Assembly: GCA_013138675.1 (NCBI GenBank)
Contig: WTCH01000069.1
Span: 1-10,975 of the forward strand
Source: Woeseiaceae bacterium
Lineage (GTDB): Bacteria; Pseudomonadota; Gammaproteobacteria; Steroidobacterales; Woeseiaceae
Direction: 5' to 3'
DNA length: 10,975 nucleotides
The position numbers and the translations under genes were made by a program. Of the stretch, positions 1 through 7,628 are shown in pieces (the first letter of the stretch is position 1; each line of letters opens with the position of its first letter). Under the pieces are notes generated by a model that worked only from the letters and a program-made list of their open reading frames with translations, ran no database searches and was not told the DNA's origin.

Positions 1-220
1 AATCGATCAGCCCGGGCACGATCAGCTTGCCACTGTGGTCCTCTACCTGCACTCCCTCTGGCAATACAGGCAGCAGCTCATTCGCTGTTCCAATCTGTTT
101 GACTCGTCCGTCCTCGACGACGAGCAGTCCATCGTCGATATGTTCGACTGCAGCTTTGTCAGCGTGAGGACCCGGGTCAGACAGGCAATGAAAGATTGAC
201 GCGCGAAATGCCTGTTGCAT
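1..220 (-). CDS. guaD: Guanine deaminase, N-terminal part (cut by window edge)
   Basis: The 73 visible residues match the N-terminus of guanine deaminase, the zinc amidohydrolase that converts guanine to xanthine and ammonia. The start MQQAFRASIFHCLSDPG, the segment HIDDGLLVVEDGRVKQIG (residues 27-44) and GKLIVPGLID (64-73) are typical of the family's N-terminal beta-sandwich and the strand leading to the metal-binding HxH motif. That motif lies just beyond base 1 and is not seen, so catalytic competence cannot be judged. The ATG is 2 bases after the allA stop, making this the tenth gene of the operon; the upstream Shine-Dalgarno is weak, which suggests coupled translation. Its place in the operon lets guanine enter the xanthine branch. 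Another amidohydrolase is possible but less likely given the N-terminal match and the neighbours. Confidence 0.82.
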   Translation of the reverse strand, partial: MQQAFRASIFHCLSDPGPHADKAAVEHIDDGLLVVEDGRVKQIGTANELLPVLPEGVQVEDHSGKLIVPGLID

Positions 221-222
221 GC

Positions 223-720
223 TTAGGGCTCAACCAGCATCACGGGCTCATCGAGGCTGTGCATGTCGCAGTTTGGCTGGTCAGCGGCGCGATCGATGAT
301 CAGGAAATCCTGCCCGCTTTCAAAGGCGATCAGTGGCATGTGCCACGTGCCACGAAGGTAGTTGATGCCCTGGCGACCGTTCGTCACAAAAGCGCACAGG
401 TCTGAAGCCTCCACACTCTCCTCCGGCGGCGCAACGACGACGATCATGCGACTTGGACCGAGAGGTACGAATGCCTGGCTGCCGAGCGGGTGCCGCTCGA
501 CCATATCGAGACGGTAAGGCAATGCGGTGGCGACCCGACAACGCGCAATGCTGACTGCAACGCGGCCATCGTCACTCATATCCAGCCTGCAAAGGTCGTC
601 GAATCGTTCGAATCGCTCTGCGTTCATAGCTGCGGTGCGATCGACCACGGACCCGATAACATCGCCGAATGGCGCAAAGCGTTCGCTCGTTAGTAGCTTG
701 GGAACCAGCGTAATCGTCAT
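223..720 (-). CDS. allA: Ureidoglycolate lyase
   Basis: This 165-residue protein is a full-length member of the AllA family (about 160-170 residues). It cleaves (S)-ureidoglycolate to glyoxylate and urea in the cytoplasm, the last step of the pathway encoded here. Family landmarks seen are ERHPLGSQAFVPL (residues 75-87), with the conserved His and Gln, and GINYLRGTWHMPL (118-130), which contributes the metal-site His on the cupin barrel. The ATG overlaps the alc stop in an ATGA arrangement and is preceded by a GGGTGA-like ribosome site. It follows directly after allantoicase, the enzyme that makes its substrate, which supports this role rather than that of an unrelated cupin. The ammonia-releasing ureidoglycolate amidohydrolase is a different family and does not match. 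Confidence 0.93.
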   Translation of the reverse strand: MTITLVPKLLTSERFAPFGDVIGSVVDRTAAMNAERFERFDDLCRLDMSDDGRVAVSIARCRVATALPYRLDMVERHPLGSQAFVPLGPSRMIVVVAPPEESVEASDLCAFVTNGRQGINYLRGTWHMPLIAFESGQDFLIIDRAADQPNCDMHSLDEPVMLVEP

Positions 721-1706
721 GTCGAGTCACCCAGTTGAATGTGCCCAAACAAGCGCACGCGGCTCACGCCACCGTCCGGATAAATCGACATGCGCACATG
801 ACTTACCGGGCCAAGCGCATTGAGCTCCGATTCGAAATAGTGCTGCTTGTCCATCTCGAGCCTGGATTCGGGTAACAACGTCTGCCAGGCATCGCTGTCA
901 GGAGATGCGTCGCCGGCACTACTAAACATTGCGGCCTCCAGCGACACACGGTCCGGATAGTTGCCCTTGAAATGCGCGGTATCTACTTCGATTTTGTCGA
1001 TGGCTCCGGCATGCCCCAATTCGAATATCACCCAGTCGTTACCCGGACCACGACGCCGTGCAGTTTCCCAGCCGTCGCCCATATTGACGCCTCGCCCGGC
1101 CACGTTGAGGTTTTGCATGCTGCCGTAATGTTCGTCACTGCAGGCAATCGCGCGGCCACCGTTTTCCAGTGCCAGCAGGTCGATACTCATCGCGAGCGTG
1201 CCAAAATCGGGACGTACCATGCCGAACAGGCGCAACCTCGCAATTCCACCATCCGGATAGATATTCAGCCGAACGTGTGTCCACTCAGAGTCGTCGTCGA
1301 TGTCCAGGTAGTGATGGGTATCACCCTGAAGATCGACCTGGCCGAGTATTTCTGTCCATCCGCCTGCGGGTACGTCGTCCTCGCTGACACAGGCTTCGAG
1401 CGACGCCTGTGGCGGGAAGTTGCCCGTGAAAAAACTCGTGTCGATATCGACACCCTTGAGAACGCCGGGCACACCAAGCCGGATGACGCAGTGATCGTAT
1501 CCCGGTGACCGCTTGCGCCGGCTTTCCCAACCGTCCATCCACTTGCCGTGATCGTCGTACTTGTCATCGATAAAGACCGGCCCCTCGGCATTGATCAGGC
1601 GTTCCTTCGCGGCGAAAAATTCGTCGGTAGCGAACGTAACGCGCGTGCCAAGCCTTGGCTGCTCGAGACGCACCCACTGATGGAAGGGGTTGTTGCCGGC
1701 GGTCAC
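717..1706 (-). CDS. alc: Allantoicase
   Basis: This 329-residue protein hydrolyses allantoate to (S)-ureidoglycolate and urea in the cytoplasm. It shows the internal duplication that defines the family. Repeat 1 spans about residues 20-165 and repeat 2 about 181-325; each has a GWE-plus-basic segment (DGWESRRKR at 58-66, DGWETARRR at 211-219), a D-T-x-F-x-G-N-[FY]-P stretch near 89-98 and 242-251, and a closing NIYPDGGIARLRLFG (148-162) or SIYPDGGVSRVRLFG (307-321). Length is normal for bacterial allantoicases. The start is a GTG, supported by a strong GGAGGAG 5 bases upstream and by a 4-base GTGA overlap with the uraD stop. It sits next to uraD and allA, the expected company. Confidence 0.95.
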   Translation of the reverse strand: MTAGNNPFHQWVRLEQPRLGTRVTFATDEFFAAKERLINAEGPVFIDDKYDDHGKWMDGWESRRKRSPGYDHCVIRLGVPGVLKGVDIDTSFFTGNFPPQASLEACVSEDDVPAGGWTEILGQVDLQGDTHHYLDIDDDSEWTHVRLNIYPDGGIARLRLFGMVRPDFGTLAMSIDLLALENGGRAIACSDEHYGSMQNLNVAGRGVNMGDGWETARRRGPGNDWVIFELGHAGAIDKIEVDTAHFKGNYPDRVSLEAAMFSSAGDASPDSDAWQTLLPESRLEMDKQHYFESELNALGPVSHVRMSIYPDGGVSRVRLFGHIQLGDST

Positions 1707-2191
1707 TGCTGCTCCTCCATGGCCTGCAGTCGTAGTCGGGCGATTGTGTGAATCTCGGCCAGTGCCGCCTCAAATTCAGTGTCCGGGCCGTTCTCGAGCC
1801 GGCTGGCGAAGGCCTCGAGTATTTCTGTACGTGAGCTGTTCCTGACAGCCATAACGAACGGAAACCCGAATTTGCTGTGATACGCGCTATTCAATGCCTG
1901 GAACATGTCGTACTCCTCGGCTGAACATTGGTCCAGACCCGCGCTGGACTGCTCGCCCGTCGAATCCGCGGTCAGTTCACCCGCGACCTGCGCCTTGCCG
2001 GCAAGGTCTGGATGCGCCCTGATCAGTTCGAGCTGCTTCTCGGTCGAAGCATTGTCAACACAGTCCGCCATAACGGTGGCAATGGCCTCCAAGTCGCCGG
2101 AATCGGCCACGAACGGCGCCGCCTCCTCGGCCACCCAGGCCGAGTGTTCGTAAATGCCGGAGAATCGCGTGATGAATTCTGGCTGCGACAT
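1703..2191 (-). CDS. uraD: OHCU decarboxylase (2-oxo-4-hydroxy-4-carboxy-5-ureidoimidazoline decarboxylase)
   Basis: This 162-residue all-helical protein matches the UraD family. It decarboxylates OHCU, the product of UraH, to give S-allantoin stereospecifically; without it the product forms slowly as a racemate. The catalytic HPDLAGK motif is at residues 60-66 (His60, Pro61). Ser77, Glu80 and Gln81 sit at the family spacing, and FGFPFVMAVR (108-117) supplies the conserved Arg. No signal peptide is visible, so it is cytosolic. The ATG is preceded by GGAGGA with a 9-base spacer and lies 2 bases after the puuE stop. UraD is a separate gene here, not fused to puuE or uraH as in some bacteria. 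Confidence 0.95.
   Translation of the reverse strand: MSQPEFITRFSGIYEHSAWVAEEAAPFVADSGDLEAIATVMADCVDNASTEKQLELIRAHPDLAGKAQVAGELTADSTGEQSSAGLDQCSAEEYDMFQALNSAYHSKFGFPFVMAVRNSSRTEILEAFASRLENGPDTEFEAALAEIHTIARLRLQAMEEQQ
1712..1718 (-). promoter_or_regulatory. Shine-Dalgarno fixing the GTG start of alc
   Basis: Read on the minus strand this is GGAGGAG, a near-perfect anti-16S match, 5 bases before the GTG at 1706. It lies inside the last codons of uraD. It is the strongest ribosome site in the operon and fits a need to translate alc efficiently from a non-ATG start that overlaps the uraD stop. Confidence 0.75.
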
Positions 2192-2193
2192 GA

Positions 2194-3102
2194 TCAGGCA
2201 TCCTCCGCCGGAAACCGCTCGCGCCAGTGATCGGCAATGTCGATGCGGCGCGATACCCAGACGTCATCGTGACCCGCGACGTAGTCGACGAATCGCGCCA
2301 GCGCCGCCGTGCGCCCGGGACGCCCGGCCAATCGGCAATGCAATCCGACGGACATCATTTTCGACCCCTCGGCATACAGAACATCGAACGTGTCTTTGAG
2401 GTAGTCGAAGAACTGCTGACCTGAATTAAATCCCTGCGCCGTCGCAAAGCGCATGTCGTTTGCATCGAGTGTGTACGGCACCATCAACTGTGGTTCGCCA
2501 CACGCATAGTCCCAGTACGGTAGATCATCAGAGTAGCAATCAGCGTTGTAGCGAAAACCACCCTCGTCCGCGACGAGCCGGTGACTCTGCGGGCTGCAAC
2601 GACCGAGATACCAGCCCGTCGGACGTTCCCCTGTTACATCGGTGTGAATCGCGATCGCTTTTTGCAAATGCTCGCGCTCGGTTGCTTCGTCGACTGCCTG
2701 GTAGTCGATCCAGCGATAGCCGTGGCTCGCAACTTCCCAGTCGGATTCCTGCATCGCCGCGACCGCTTCGGGATTGCGCTGCAGCGCCATAGCCACACCG
2801 AAGACGGTGACCGGAAACCCACGCTCGGTGAACAAACGATGCAACCGCCAGAAGCCGGCTCGCGCACCGTATTCGTACATCGATTCCATGTTCATGTGGC
2901 GTTGGCCCTGGATCGGAGCAGCCCCGATGATCTCTGACAGAAACGCTTCGGACGCGGCGTCGCCGTGTAATACACAGTTCTCCGCACCCTCTTCATAGTT
3001 GACGACGAATTGCACGGCGATGCGTGCAGCACCCGGCCAGTCTGCAACGGGCGGGTGTCCGCGATAGCCGCGCAATTCTCTCGGGTAGCGATCGTCTGTC
3101 AT
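2194..3102 (-). CDS. puuE: Allantoinase, polysaccharide-deacetylase (PuuE) type
   Basis: This 302-residue protein belongs to the NodB-like carbohydrate esterase 4 fold and matches the PuuE branch, described in Pseudomonas as a metal-independent allantoinase that converts S-allantoin to allantoate. The signature N-terminus YPRELRGYRGHPPVADWPG (6-24) is followed by FVVNYEEGAE (32-41), YEYGARAGFWRLHRLF (76-91), EVASHGYRW (123-131) and RPTGWYLGRCSP (160-171). It is not related in sequence to the dinuclear-metal amidohydrolase AllB, and no AllB is present in the window. The ATG overlaps the puuD stop in an ATGA arrangement. Its place between puuD and uraD makes a polysaccharide or chitin deacetylase role very unlikely. 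Confidence 0.94.
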   Translation of the reverse strand: MTDDRYPRELRGYRGHPPVADWPGAARIAVQFVVNYEEGAENCVLHGDAASEAFLSEIIGAAPIQGQRHMNMESMYEYGARAGFWRLHRLFTERGFPVTVFGVAMALQRNPEAVAAMQESDWEVASHGYRWIDYQAVDEATEREHLQKAIAIHTDVTGERPTGWYLGRCSPQSHRLVADEGGFRYNADCYSDDLPYWDYACGEPQLMVPYTLDANDMRFATAQGFNSGQQFFDYLKDTFDVLYAEGSKMMSVGLHCRLAGRPGRTAALARFVDYVAGHDDVWVSRRIDIADHWRERFPAEDA

Positions 3103-4289
3103 GGACTGCTCTCACTCGCCTGGTACCAGCGATCGATAATGTCACGTTCTTCTTCGCTGATATTTGTGAGGTTACCGATCGGCATGACGCGGGTGATGAC
3201 CGTTTGCTGATGAATGCGCTGCGCCTCCGCAACAATTTGTGCATCGGTATCCAGAATGACACCACCAGGTGCTGCCGGAAACGCCGGGTGCGTAGGGTCT
3301 GCCGAGTGACAGGTCATGCAACGATGCGCAACCACCGCCCGGACATCGTCAAACGCGACCGCCTCACCCGAAGCCGCGCTTGCTCTCGGTGCGATCAGCG
3401 CCGCGACGCCCGCCAGTAGCAAGCCGGCGATAATCAGCGGTATGGGCGAGGCTTTGCCTGAATGCCGTGCCACGAAATAGATGCGAATCAGGGCGCCTGC
3501 GAGTGATATCGCAATCAGGATAGCCCAGTTGTACTCGTGGCTGTACGTCATCGCATAATGATTGCTGGTCATGACGAACAACACGGGCAGTGTGAAATAG
3601 GTGTTATGCACGGAGCGCCGCTTGGCCCTGACGCCGTCACGAGGATCCGGCACTTCGCCACGTTTCGCTGCATCGACCATGCGCCTCTGCCCGGGGATGA
3701 TGACGAAGAACACGTTGGCCACCATGATCGTGCCGAGCACCGCGCCGAAATGAATATAGGCACCACGGCCACTGAACAACTGGCAAAGCCCCCATGCAAG
3801 CACGGCAACGAGTCCAAACAGTACAGCTGCGAAGAGACGCTCGTTTTCACCGAGCTTCGTCTTGCATAGCAGGTCGTACACGATCCAACCGCCTGCGATA
3901 GAGGCTGCCGCAAAACCCACCGCCTCGAGCGGTGTTAGTTCGGCAACCGATGAATCAATCAGGTACACCTGCGCGCCATACCAGTAGACCAGCACGAGCA
4001 GGAACATGCCGGACAACCAGGTTGAATAGGCTTCCCATTTGAACCAGTGCAACGTCTCGGGAATGACTTGCGGCGCGACCTTGTATTTCTGCGCATGGTA
4101 GAAACCGCCACCGTGCACCGACCAGACCTCGCCACCGACGCCCTTGTCGACATCTTCGGCTGACCGCGGAGTTTCGAGGTGATTGTCCAACCAGATGAAA
4201 TAGAACGATGCGCCAATCCAGGCTACGCCGGTGATGAAATGTACCCAGCGGGCGAGCAGGTTGAGCCAGTCGACAAGATAAGCTTCCAT
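3099..4289 (-). CDS. puuD: Membrane urate oxidase with C-terminal cytochrome c domain
   Basis: This 396-residue protein matches PuuD, the integral-membrane cytochrome c urate oxidase that converts urate to 5-hydroxyisourate and passes electrons to the respiratory chain rather than making hydrogen peroxide. The N-terminal domain holds roughly eight hydrophobic segments (near 10-34, 92-112, 123-140, 151-171, 180-199, 231-248, 254-273 and 283-301) and family stretches such as WVHFITGVAWIGASFYFIW (15-33) and SVHNTYFTLPVLF (226-238). A periplasmic cytochrome c domain follows: heme motif CMTCH (324-328), with Met369 in RVMPIGN the likely axial ligand. The start at 4289 is chosen because MEAYLVDWLNLLARW is the family N-terminus and lies 1 base from the xdhC stop; in-frame ATGs farther upstream would overlap xdhC deeply. 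It stands in for soluble uricase and HpxO, neither of which is in the window. Confidence 0.94.
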   Translation of the reverse strand: MEAYLVDWLNLLARWVHFITGVAWIGASFYFIWLDNHLETPRSAEDVDKGVGGEVWSVHGGGFYHAQKYKVAPQVIPETLHWFKWEAYSTWLSGMFLLVLVYWYGAQVYLIDSSVAELTPLEAVGFAAASIAGGWIVYDLLCKTKLGENERLFAAVLFGLVAVLAWGLCQLFSGRGAYIHFGAVLGTIMVANVFFVIIPGQRRMVDAAKRGEVPDPRDGVRAKRRSVHNTYFTLPVLFVMTSNHYAMTYSHEYNWAILIAISLAGALIRIYFVARHSGKASPIPLIIAGLLLAGVAALIAPRASAASGEAVAFDDVRAVVAHRCMTCHSADPTHPAFPAAPGGVILDTDAQIVAEAQRIHQQTVITRVMPIGNLTNISEEERDIIDRWYQASESSP

Positions 4290-4290
4290 G

Positions 4291-5340
4291 CTAGCGCCGC
4301 CTCGCAAGTGGATGGACATTATTCGGATAGATGGGTTCGGCGTTTCGCATCGCACTCTCGTAGGCCTGCAACACCTCGGCCGCCGCAGCTACGGCGATCT
4401 CTGCGGGCTTCTTCCCGGAGATACCTGCGACTCCAATCGGGCATACCAGTCGCTCGAGGTCTCGCTCCTGCATGCCCTGAGAACGGAATCGTTTTTCGAA
4501 GCGACGCCGTTTGCTCAGTGATCCGATAAGTCCGCAATAGACGGCATCGCCGCGTCGCAAAACTCGGTCGCAGATATCAAAGTCCAGTGCATGACTGTGC
4601 GTCATGATCAGGTAACAGCTTTGCGGCGGCATCGCAGCAACCTCAAGTGCGGGGTCGCCGGTCTCGATAGCCTTCGCATTCGACGGGGTGCCGCGGAAGA
4701 TATTTCGGCGGCCATCAATCCAGCGCACGTTGCAGTCGAGTGCGGACAGCGACTGCACGACAGCGGAGCCGACATGCCCGGCGCCGAACACCGCGATATT
4801 GAGGTCCGTGCCAACAATATCTTCGAAAAACCATTCATCAATGCGATGTGCCGTGCGGCCCGCCTCAAGTCCCTGCCGCGCTTTGGCGACGATGTCAGGC
4901 GCCGCACTCTCGGTATCACCAAAAATGTCGTCCGCCGTTATCACGCATTTACCGGTAGCGCCGCCCAGGTGCGTGACGATAACAGCCGGTTGGCGCTGCC
5001 CATGCAGTGCGCGCAGGTCACGTAGCCACGCAGGCAAGCGGCTCGCGATTGGCTCAAACAGGATATCGACGACACCCCCACAACACTGCCCCATCGAGGT
5101 ACCGAGAGGAAATTTGCGCAATGCCGGCGTCTCGTCGTCCCCGAGCATTTCACAGGCCAGGCGCGCGCACTGGTATTCAAGTTGCCCGCCACCGATCGTG
5201 CCAATCGTTGCGCTCTCCGACACGATCATCTTTGCACCGACTTCACGCGGGGCCGAGCCCCGAATGCCGGCAACTGTGACCAGAACGACACGCTCACCCG
5301 CCGCCGTCAGGTCAGATAACTCATCGATCCACTCGTTCAT
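4291..5340 (-). CDS. xdhC: Xanthine dehydrogenase accessory protein XdhC (molybdenum-cofactor sulfuration chaperone)
   Basis: This 349-residue protein matches XdhC, which in Rhodobacter capsulatus binds molybdenum cofactor, promotes its sulfuration and inserts it into the XdhB subunit. The N-terminal XdhC/CoxI domain has GSAPREVGAKM (28-38), TIGGGQLEYQ (48-57) and GQCCGGVVDILFEP (84-97), whose cysteines are conserved in the family. The C-terminal Rossmann-like domain starts at NIAVFGAGHVG (181-191) and continues with MTHSHALDFDICDRVLRR (246-263), YCGLIGSLSKRRRF (268-281) and CPIGVAGISGKKPAEIAVA (300-318). The ATG overlaps the xdhB stop by 4 bases and has GAGGGTGG upstream. It is an assembly factor, not part of the mature enzyme, and its position right after xdhB is the usual one. 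Confidence 0.94.
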   Translation of the reverse strand: MNEWIDELSDLTAAGERVVLVTVAGIRGSAPREVGAKMIVSESATIGTIGGGQLEYQCARLACEMLGDDETPALRKFPLGTSMGQCCGGVVDILFEPIASRLPAWLRDLRALHGQRQPAVIVTHLGGATGKCVITADDIFGDTESAAPDIVAKARQGLEAGRTAHRIDEWFFEDIVGTDLNIAVFGAGHVGSAVVQSLSALDCNVRWIDGRRNIFRGTPSNAKAIETGDPALEVAAMPPQSCYLIMTHSHALDFDICDRVLRRGDAVYCGLIGSLSKRRRFEKRFRSQGMQERDLERLVCPIGVAGISGKKPAEIAVAAAAEVLQAYESAMRNAEPIYPNNVHPLARRR

Positions 5341-7628
5341 TGTCCGCCACCCTCGATGGCCTTGAGGACAGCCTCGGGTGTCGCCGGAGCCTGAAGGTCC
5401 GGCAGCGGCTGTTCGTCCGTCGCGATTGCATCACGTATTGCGTGAAACGCAGAAATGCCGAGCATCAACGGCGGCTCACCGACTGCCTTTGAGCGATAGA
5501 TTGTGTCTTCCCGGTTGCCAGCATTCTGCAATAGCTGCACACGAAAATCGGGCGCCAGGTCCGAGCAGGTTGGAATCTTGTAAGTCGACGGCGCATGCGT
5601 TGTCAGTTCACCAGCTTCATTCCAGCACAGCTCTTCGGACGTCAGCCAGCCGACACCCTGTACGTAGCCTCCTTCGACCTGGCCGAGATCCACGGCCGGG
5701 TTCAGTGAGTCCCCGCAATCGTGGACGATATCGACGCGCAGCAATCGATTCTCACCAGTCAATGTATCGACGACGACTTCGGAAACTGCTGCACCGTAGG
5801 CGAAGTAGAAAAATGGCCGACCCGAAAACGTTTCGCGATCGTAGTGAATCTTGGGCGTCTTGTAGAAACCCGTCGCTGACATCGACACACGCCCAAACCA
5901 TGCGAGTTGTACGAGTTCTTCGAAAGTCAGTGTCTCGTTGCCCACCGTGACCTTGTCAGCGCCGAAGTCGACCTTGGTCTCTGCAACATTGAAGTGCGAC
6001 GCGGCGAACTCCGTCAGTCGTGAGCGAATCTTTTGCGCGGCCTTTTGCGCGGCCTTGCCGTTGATGTCCGAGCCACTCGAGGCCGCTGTCGCAGATGCGT
6101 TCGGGACGCGGCTAGTGTCGGCGGCGTTGATTCGAATTCTGTCGACGCCGATACCGAGCTCATCCGCTACGACCTGTGCCACCTTGATGTACAGGCCCTG
6201 ACCCATTTCCGTACCGCCGTGGTTCAGATGCACCGTGCCGTCGCGGTACACGTGAACGAGCGCGCCTGCCTGGTTCAGATGGGTTGCCGTGAACGATATG
6301 CCGAACTTGACCGGTGTGAGCGCGATGCCACGTTTTAGCACCTTGTTGCGTGCATTGAAATTGCGCACAGCTTTGCGCCGCTTCTGGTACTTGGCGTCAT
6401 CTTCGAGTTTGTCGACGATCTCGGCGATGATGTTATCTTCGACTTTTTGCCCGTACTGCGTCGTGTTGCGTTCGTCGATGCCATAGAAATTCTTGCGGCG
6501 CACCTCAAGAGGGTCCTTATTGAGCGTCCGCGCGATGTCGTCGATAGCATATTCAACCGCGTACATTCCCTGCGGTCCGCCGAAGCCGCGAAATGCCGTG
6601 TTTGATACCGTGTTGGTCTTGCATCGATGCGATTCAATATCGACGTTCTCGAGAAAGTATGCGTTGTCGCAGTGGAACATCGTGCGGTCATTGACCGGTC
6701 CCGACAGGTCGGCAGACACGCCACAGCGCGACGCAAACATGAATCGGATGCCGAGAATACGTCCATCGTCATCGAAGCCAACATCATAGTCGATGACGAA
6801 ATCATGTCGCTTGCCCGTCATGATCATGTCATCGTCGCGATCGAGTCGCAGTTTGCAGGCGCGCCCGGTCTTCGTCGCCATCAGCGCCGCAATACAAGCG
6901 ATAGTCGCCGCCTGGCTCTCCTTGCCACCAAAAGCGCCGCCCATGCGGCGGCAGATGCAGACAACGTCCTTCGCACTGCGTCCGGTCACGTCTGCAACAA
7001 GGTGCTGTACCTCGTCAGGGTGCTGCGTCGAACTGTAGACCGTTATTGTTCCATCTTCGCCCGGCACTGCCATCGCAATGTGACCCTCAAGATAGAATTG
7101 ATCCTGGCCACCGAGGTCGAGACGTCGTTGCAAGCGGTGCGGTGCGGCCTCGAGTGCCGCAATGGCGTCACCGCAATTCAGGGTCTCGCTCGGCAATACG
7201 AATGACTTCTTTGCAATAGCATCCAGCGGATCAAGTATCGGCTCAAGTTCTTTGTACTCGATAGTGGCAAGCCGAGCCGCCTTGCGGGCCTCATCGACGG
7301 TTTCGGCGGCCACCGCGAAAATTGCCTGGCCGGCGTACTCCACAACATCGTCACTAAAGATCCTCTCGTCGGCAACGATCGGGCCGCAGAGGTTTTCGCC
7401 AGGTATGTCCGCCGCCACGAACACGTCGGCAACGCCGTTCGCCGACAGCACCGTGGCGAGATCGAGTTTCGTGACTTTCGCGTGTGCCTTGCTGCTCATG
7501 CCGATCGCGATGTGCAGAAGATCGCGCGGCTCGGCGATATCATCGGTGTACGCGGCCGCACCACTGACATGCAGCTTCGCACTGTCGTGCGGTAGCGACT
7601 TGCCTGTGGCGTGCGGTTTAGCGCCCAT
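5337..7628 (-). CDS. xdhB: Xanthine dehydrogenase, molybdopterin-binding large subunit
   Basis: This 763-residue subunit carries the molybdenum active site that hydroxylates hypoxanthine and xanthine to urate. Landmarks include GGQDQFYLEG (173-182; Glu181 is the likely substrate-binding Glu), MGGAFGGKES (229-238), AFRGFGGPQGM (345-355; Arg347 is the purine-binding Arg), GGTEMGQGLYIK (471-482) and KAVGEPPLML (714-723; Glu718 is the catalytic base). Glu181, Arg347 and Glu718 together point to a purine substrate rather than an aldehyde or CO. The open frame runs upstream to 7940, but the first 104 codons are an out-of-frame shadow of xdhA with no family similarity. The ATG at 7628 gives the normal N-terminus and length and overlaps the xdhA stop by 11 bases. 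No clear Shine-Dalgarno precedes it, so it probably relies on ribosomes finishing xdhA. Confidence 0.95.
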   Translation of the reverse strand: MGAKPHATGKSLPHDSAKLHVSGAAAYTDDIAEPRDLLHIAIGMSSKAHAKVTKLDLATVLSANGVADVFVAADIPGENLCGPIVADERIFSDDVVEYAGQAIFAVAAETVDEARKAARLATIEYKELEPILDPLDAIAKKSFVLPSETLNCGDAIAALEAAPHRLQRRLDLGGQDQFYLEGHIAMAVPGEDGTITVYSSTQHPDEVQHLVADVTGRSAKDVVCICRRMGGAFGGKESQAATIACIAALMATKTGRACKLRLDRDDDMIMTGKRHDFVIDYDVGFDDDGRILGIRFMFASRCGVSADLSGPVNDRTMFHCDNAYFLENVDIESHRCKTNTVSNTAFRGFGGPQGMYAVEYAIDDIARTLNKDPLEVRRKNFYGIDERNTTQYGQKVEDNIIAEIVDKLEDDAKYQKRRKAVRNFNARNKVLKRGIALTPVKFGISFTATHLNQAGALVHVYRDGTVHLNHGGTEMGQGLYIKVAQVVADELGIGVDRIRINAADTSRVPNASATAASSGSDINGKAAQKAAQKIRSRLTEFAASHFNVAETKVDFGADKVTVGNETLTFEELVQLAWFGRVSMSATGFYKTPKIHYDRETFSGRPFFYFAYGAAVSEVVVDTLTGENRLLRVDIVHDCGDSLNPAVDLGQVEGGYVQGVGWLTSEELCWNEAGELTTHAPSTYKIPTCSDLAPDFRVQLLQNAGNREDTIYRSKAVGEPPLMLGISAFHAIRDAIATDEQPLPDLQAPATPEAVLKAIEGGGQ

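Noticed and set aside
972..1508. 178-codon open frame on the plus strand
   Set aside because: Antisense to allantoicase; no ribosome site or family similarity seen, and the opposite strand is fully explained.
717..1706. Internal similarity between two halves of alc
   Set aside because: This is the normal two-repeat architecture of allantoicase, not a recent gene duplication.
4290..4355. Upstream extension of puuD (MRCETPN...)
   Set aside because: It would overlap xdhC by about 65 bases. MEAYLVDWLNLL at 4289 is the family N-terminus and fits the tight spacing of the other genes.
4688..5365. 225-codon open frame on the plus strand
   Set aside because: It lies opposite xdhC, which has full family motifs. 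The predicted protein is rich in Arg, Ser and Pro with no recognisable domain, as expected of an antisense shadow.
6031..6054. Exact 12-bp tandem repeat in xdhB (encodes AAQKAAQK, residues 526-533)
   Set aside because: It does not seem to lengthen this helix relative to other XdhB proteins, so it looks like chance similarity of adjacent codons and not a recent duplication or a regulatory repeat.
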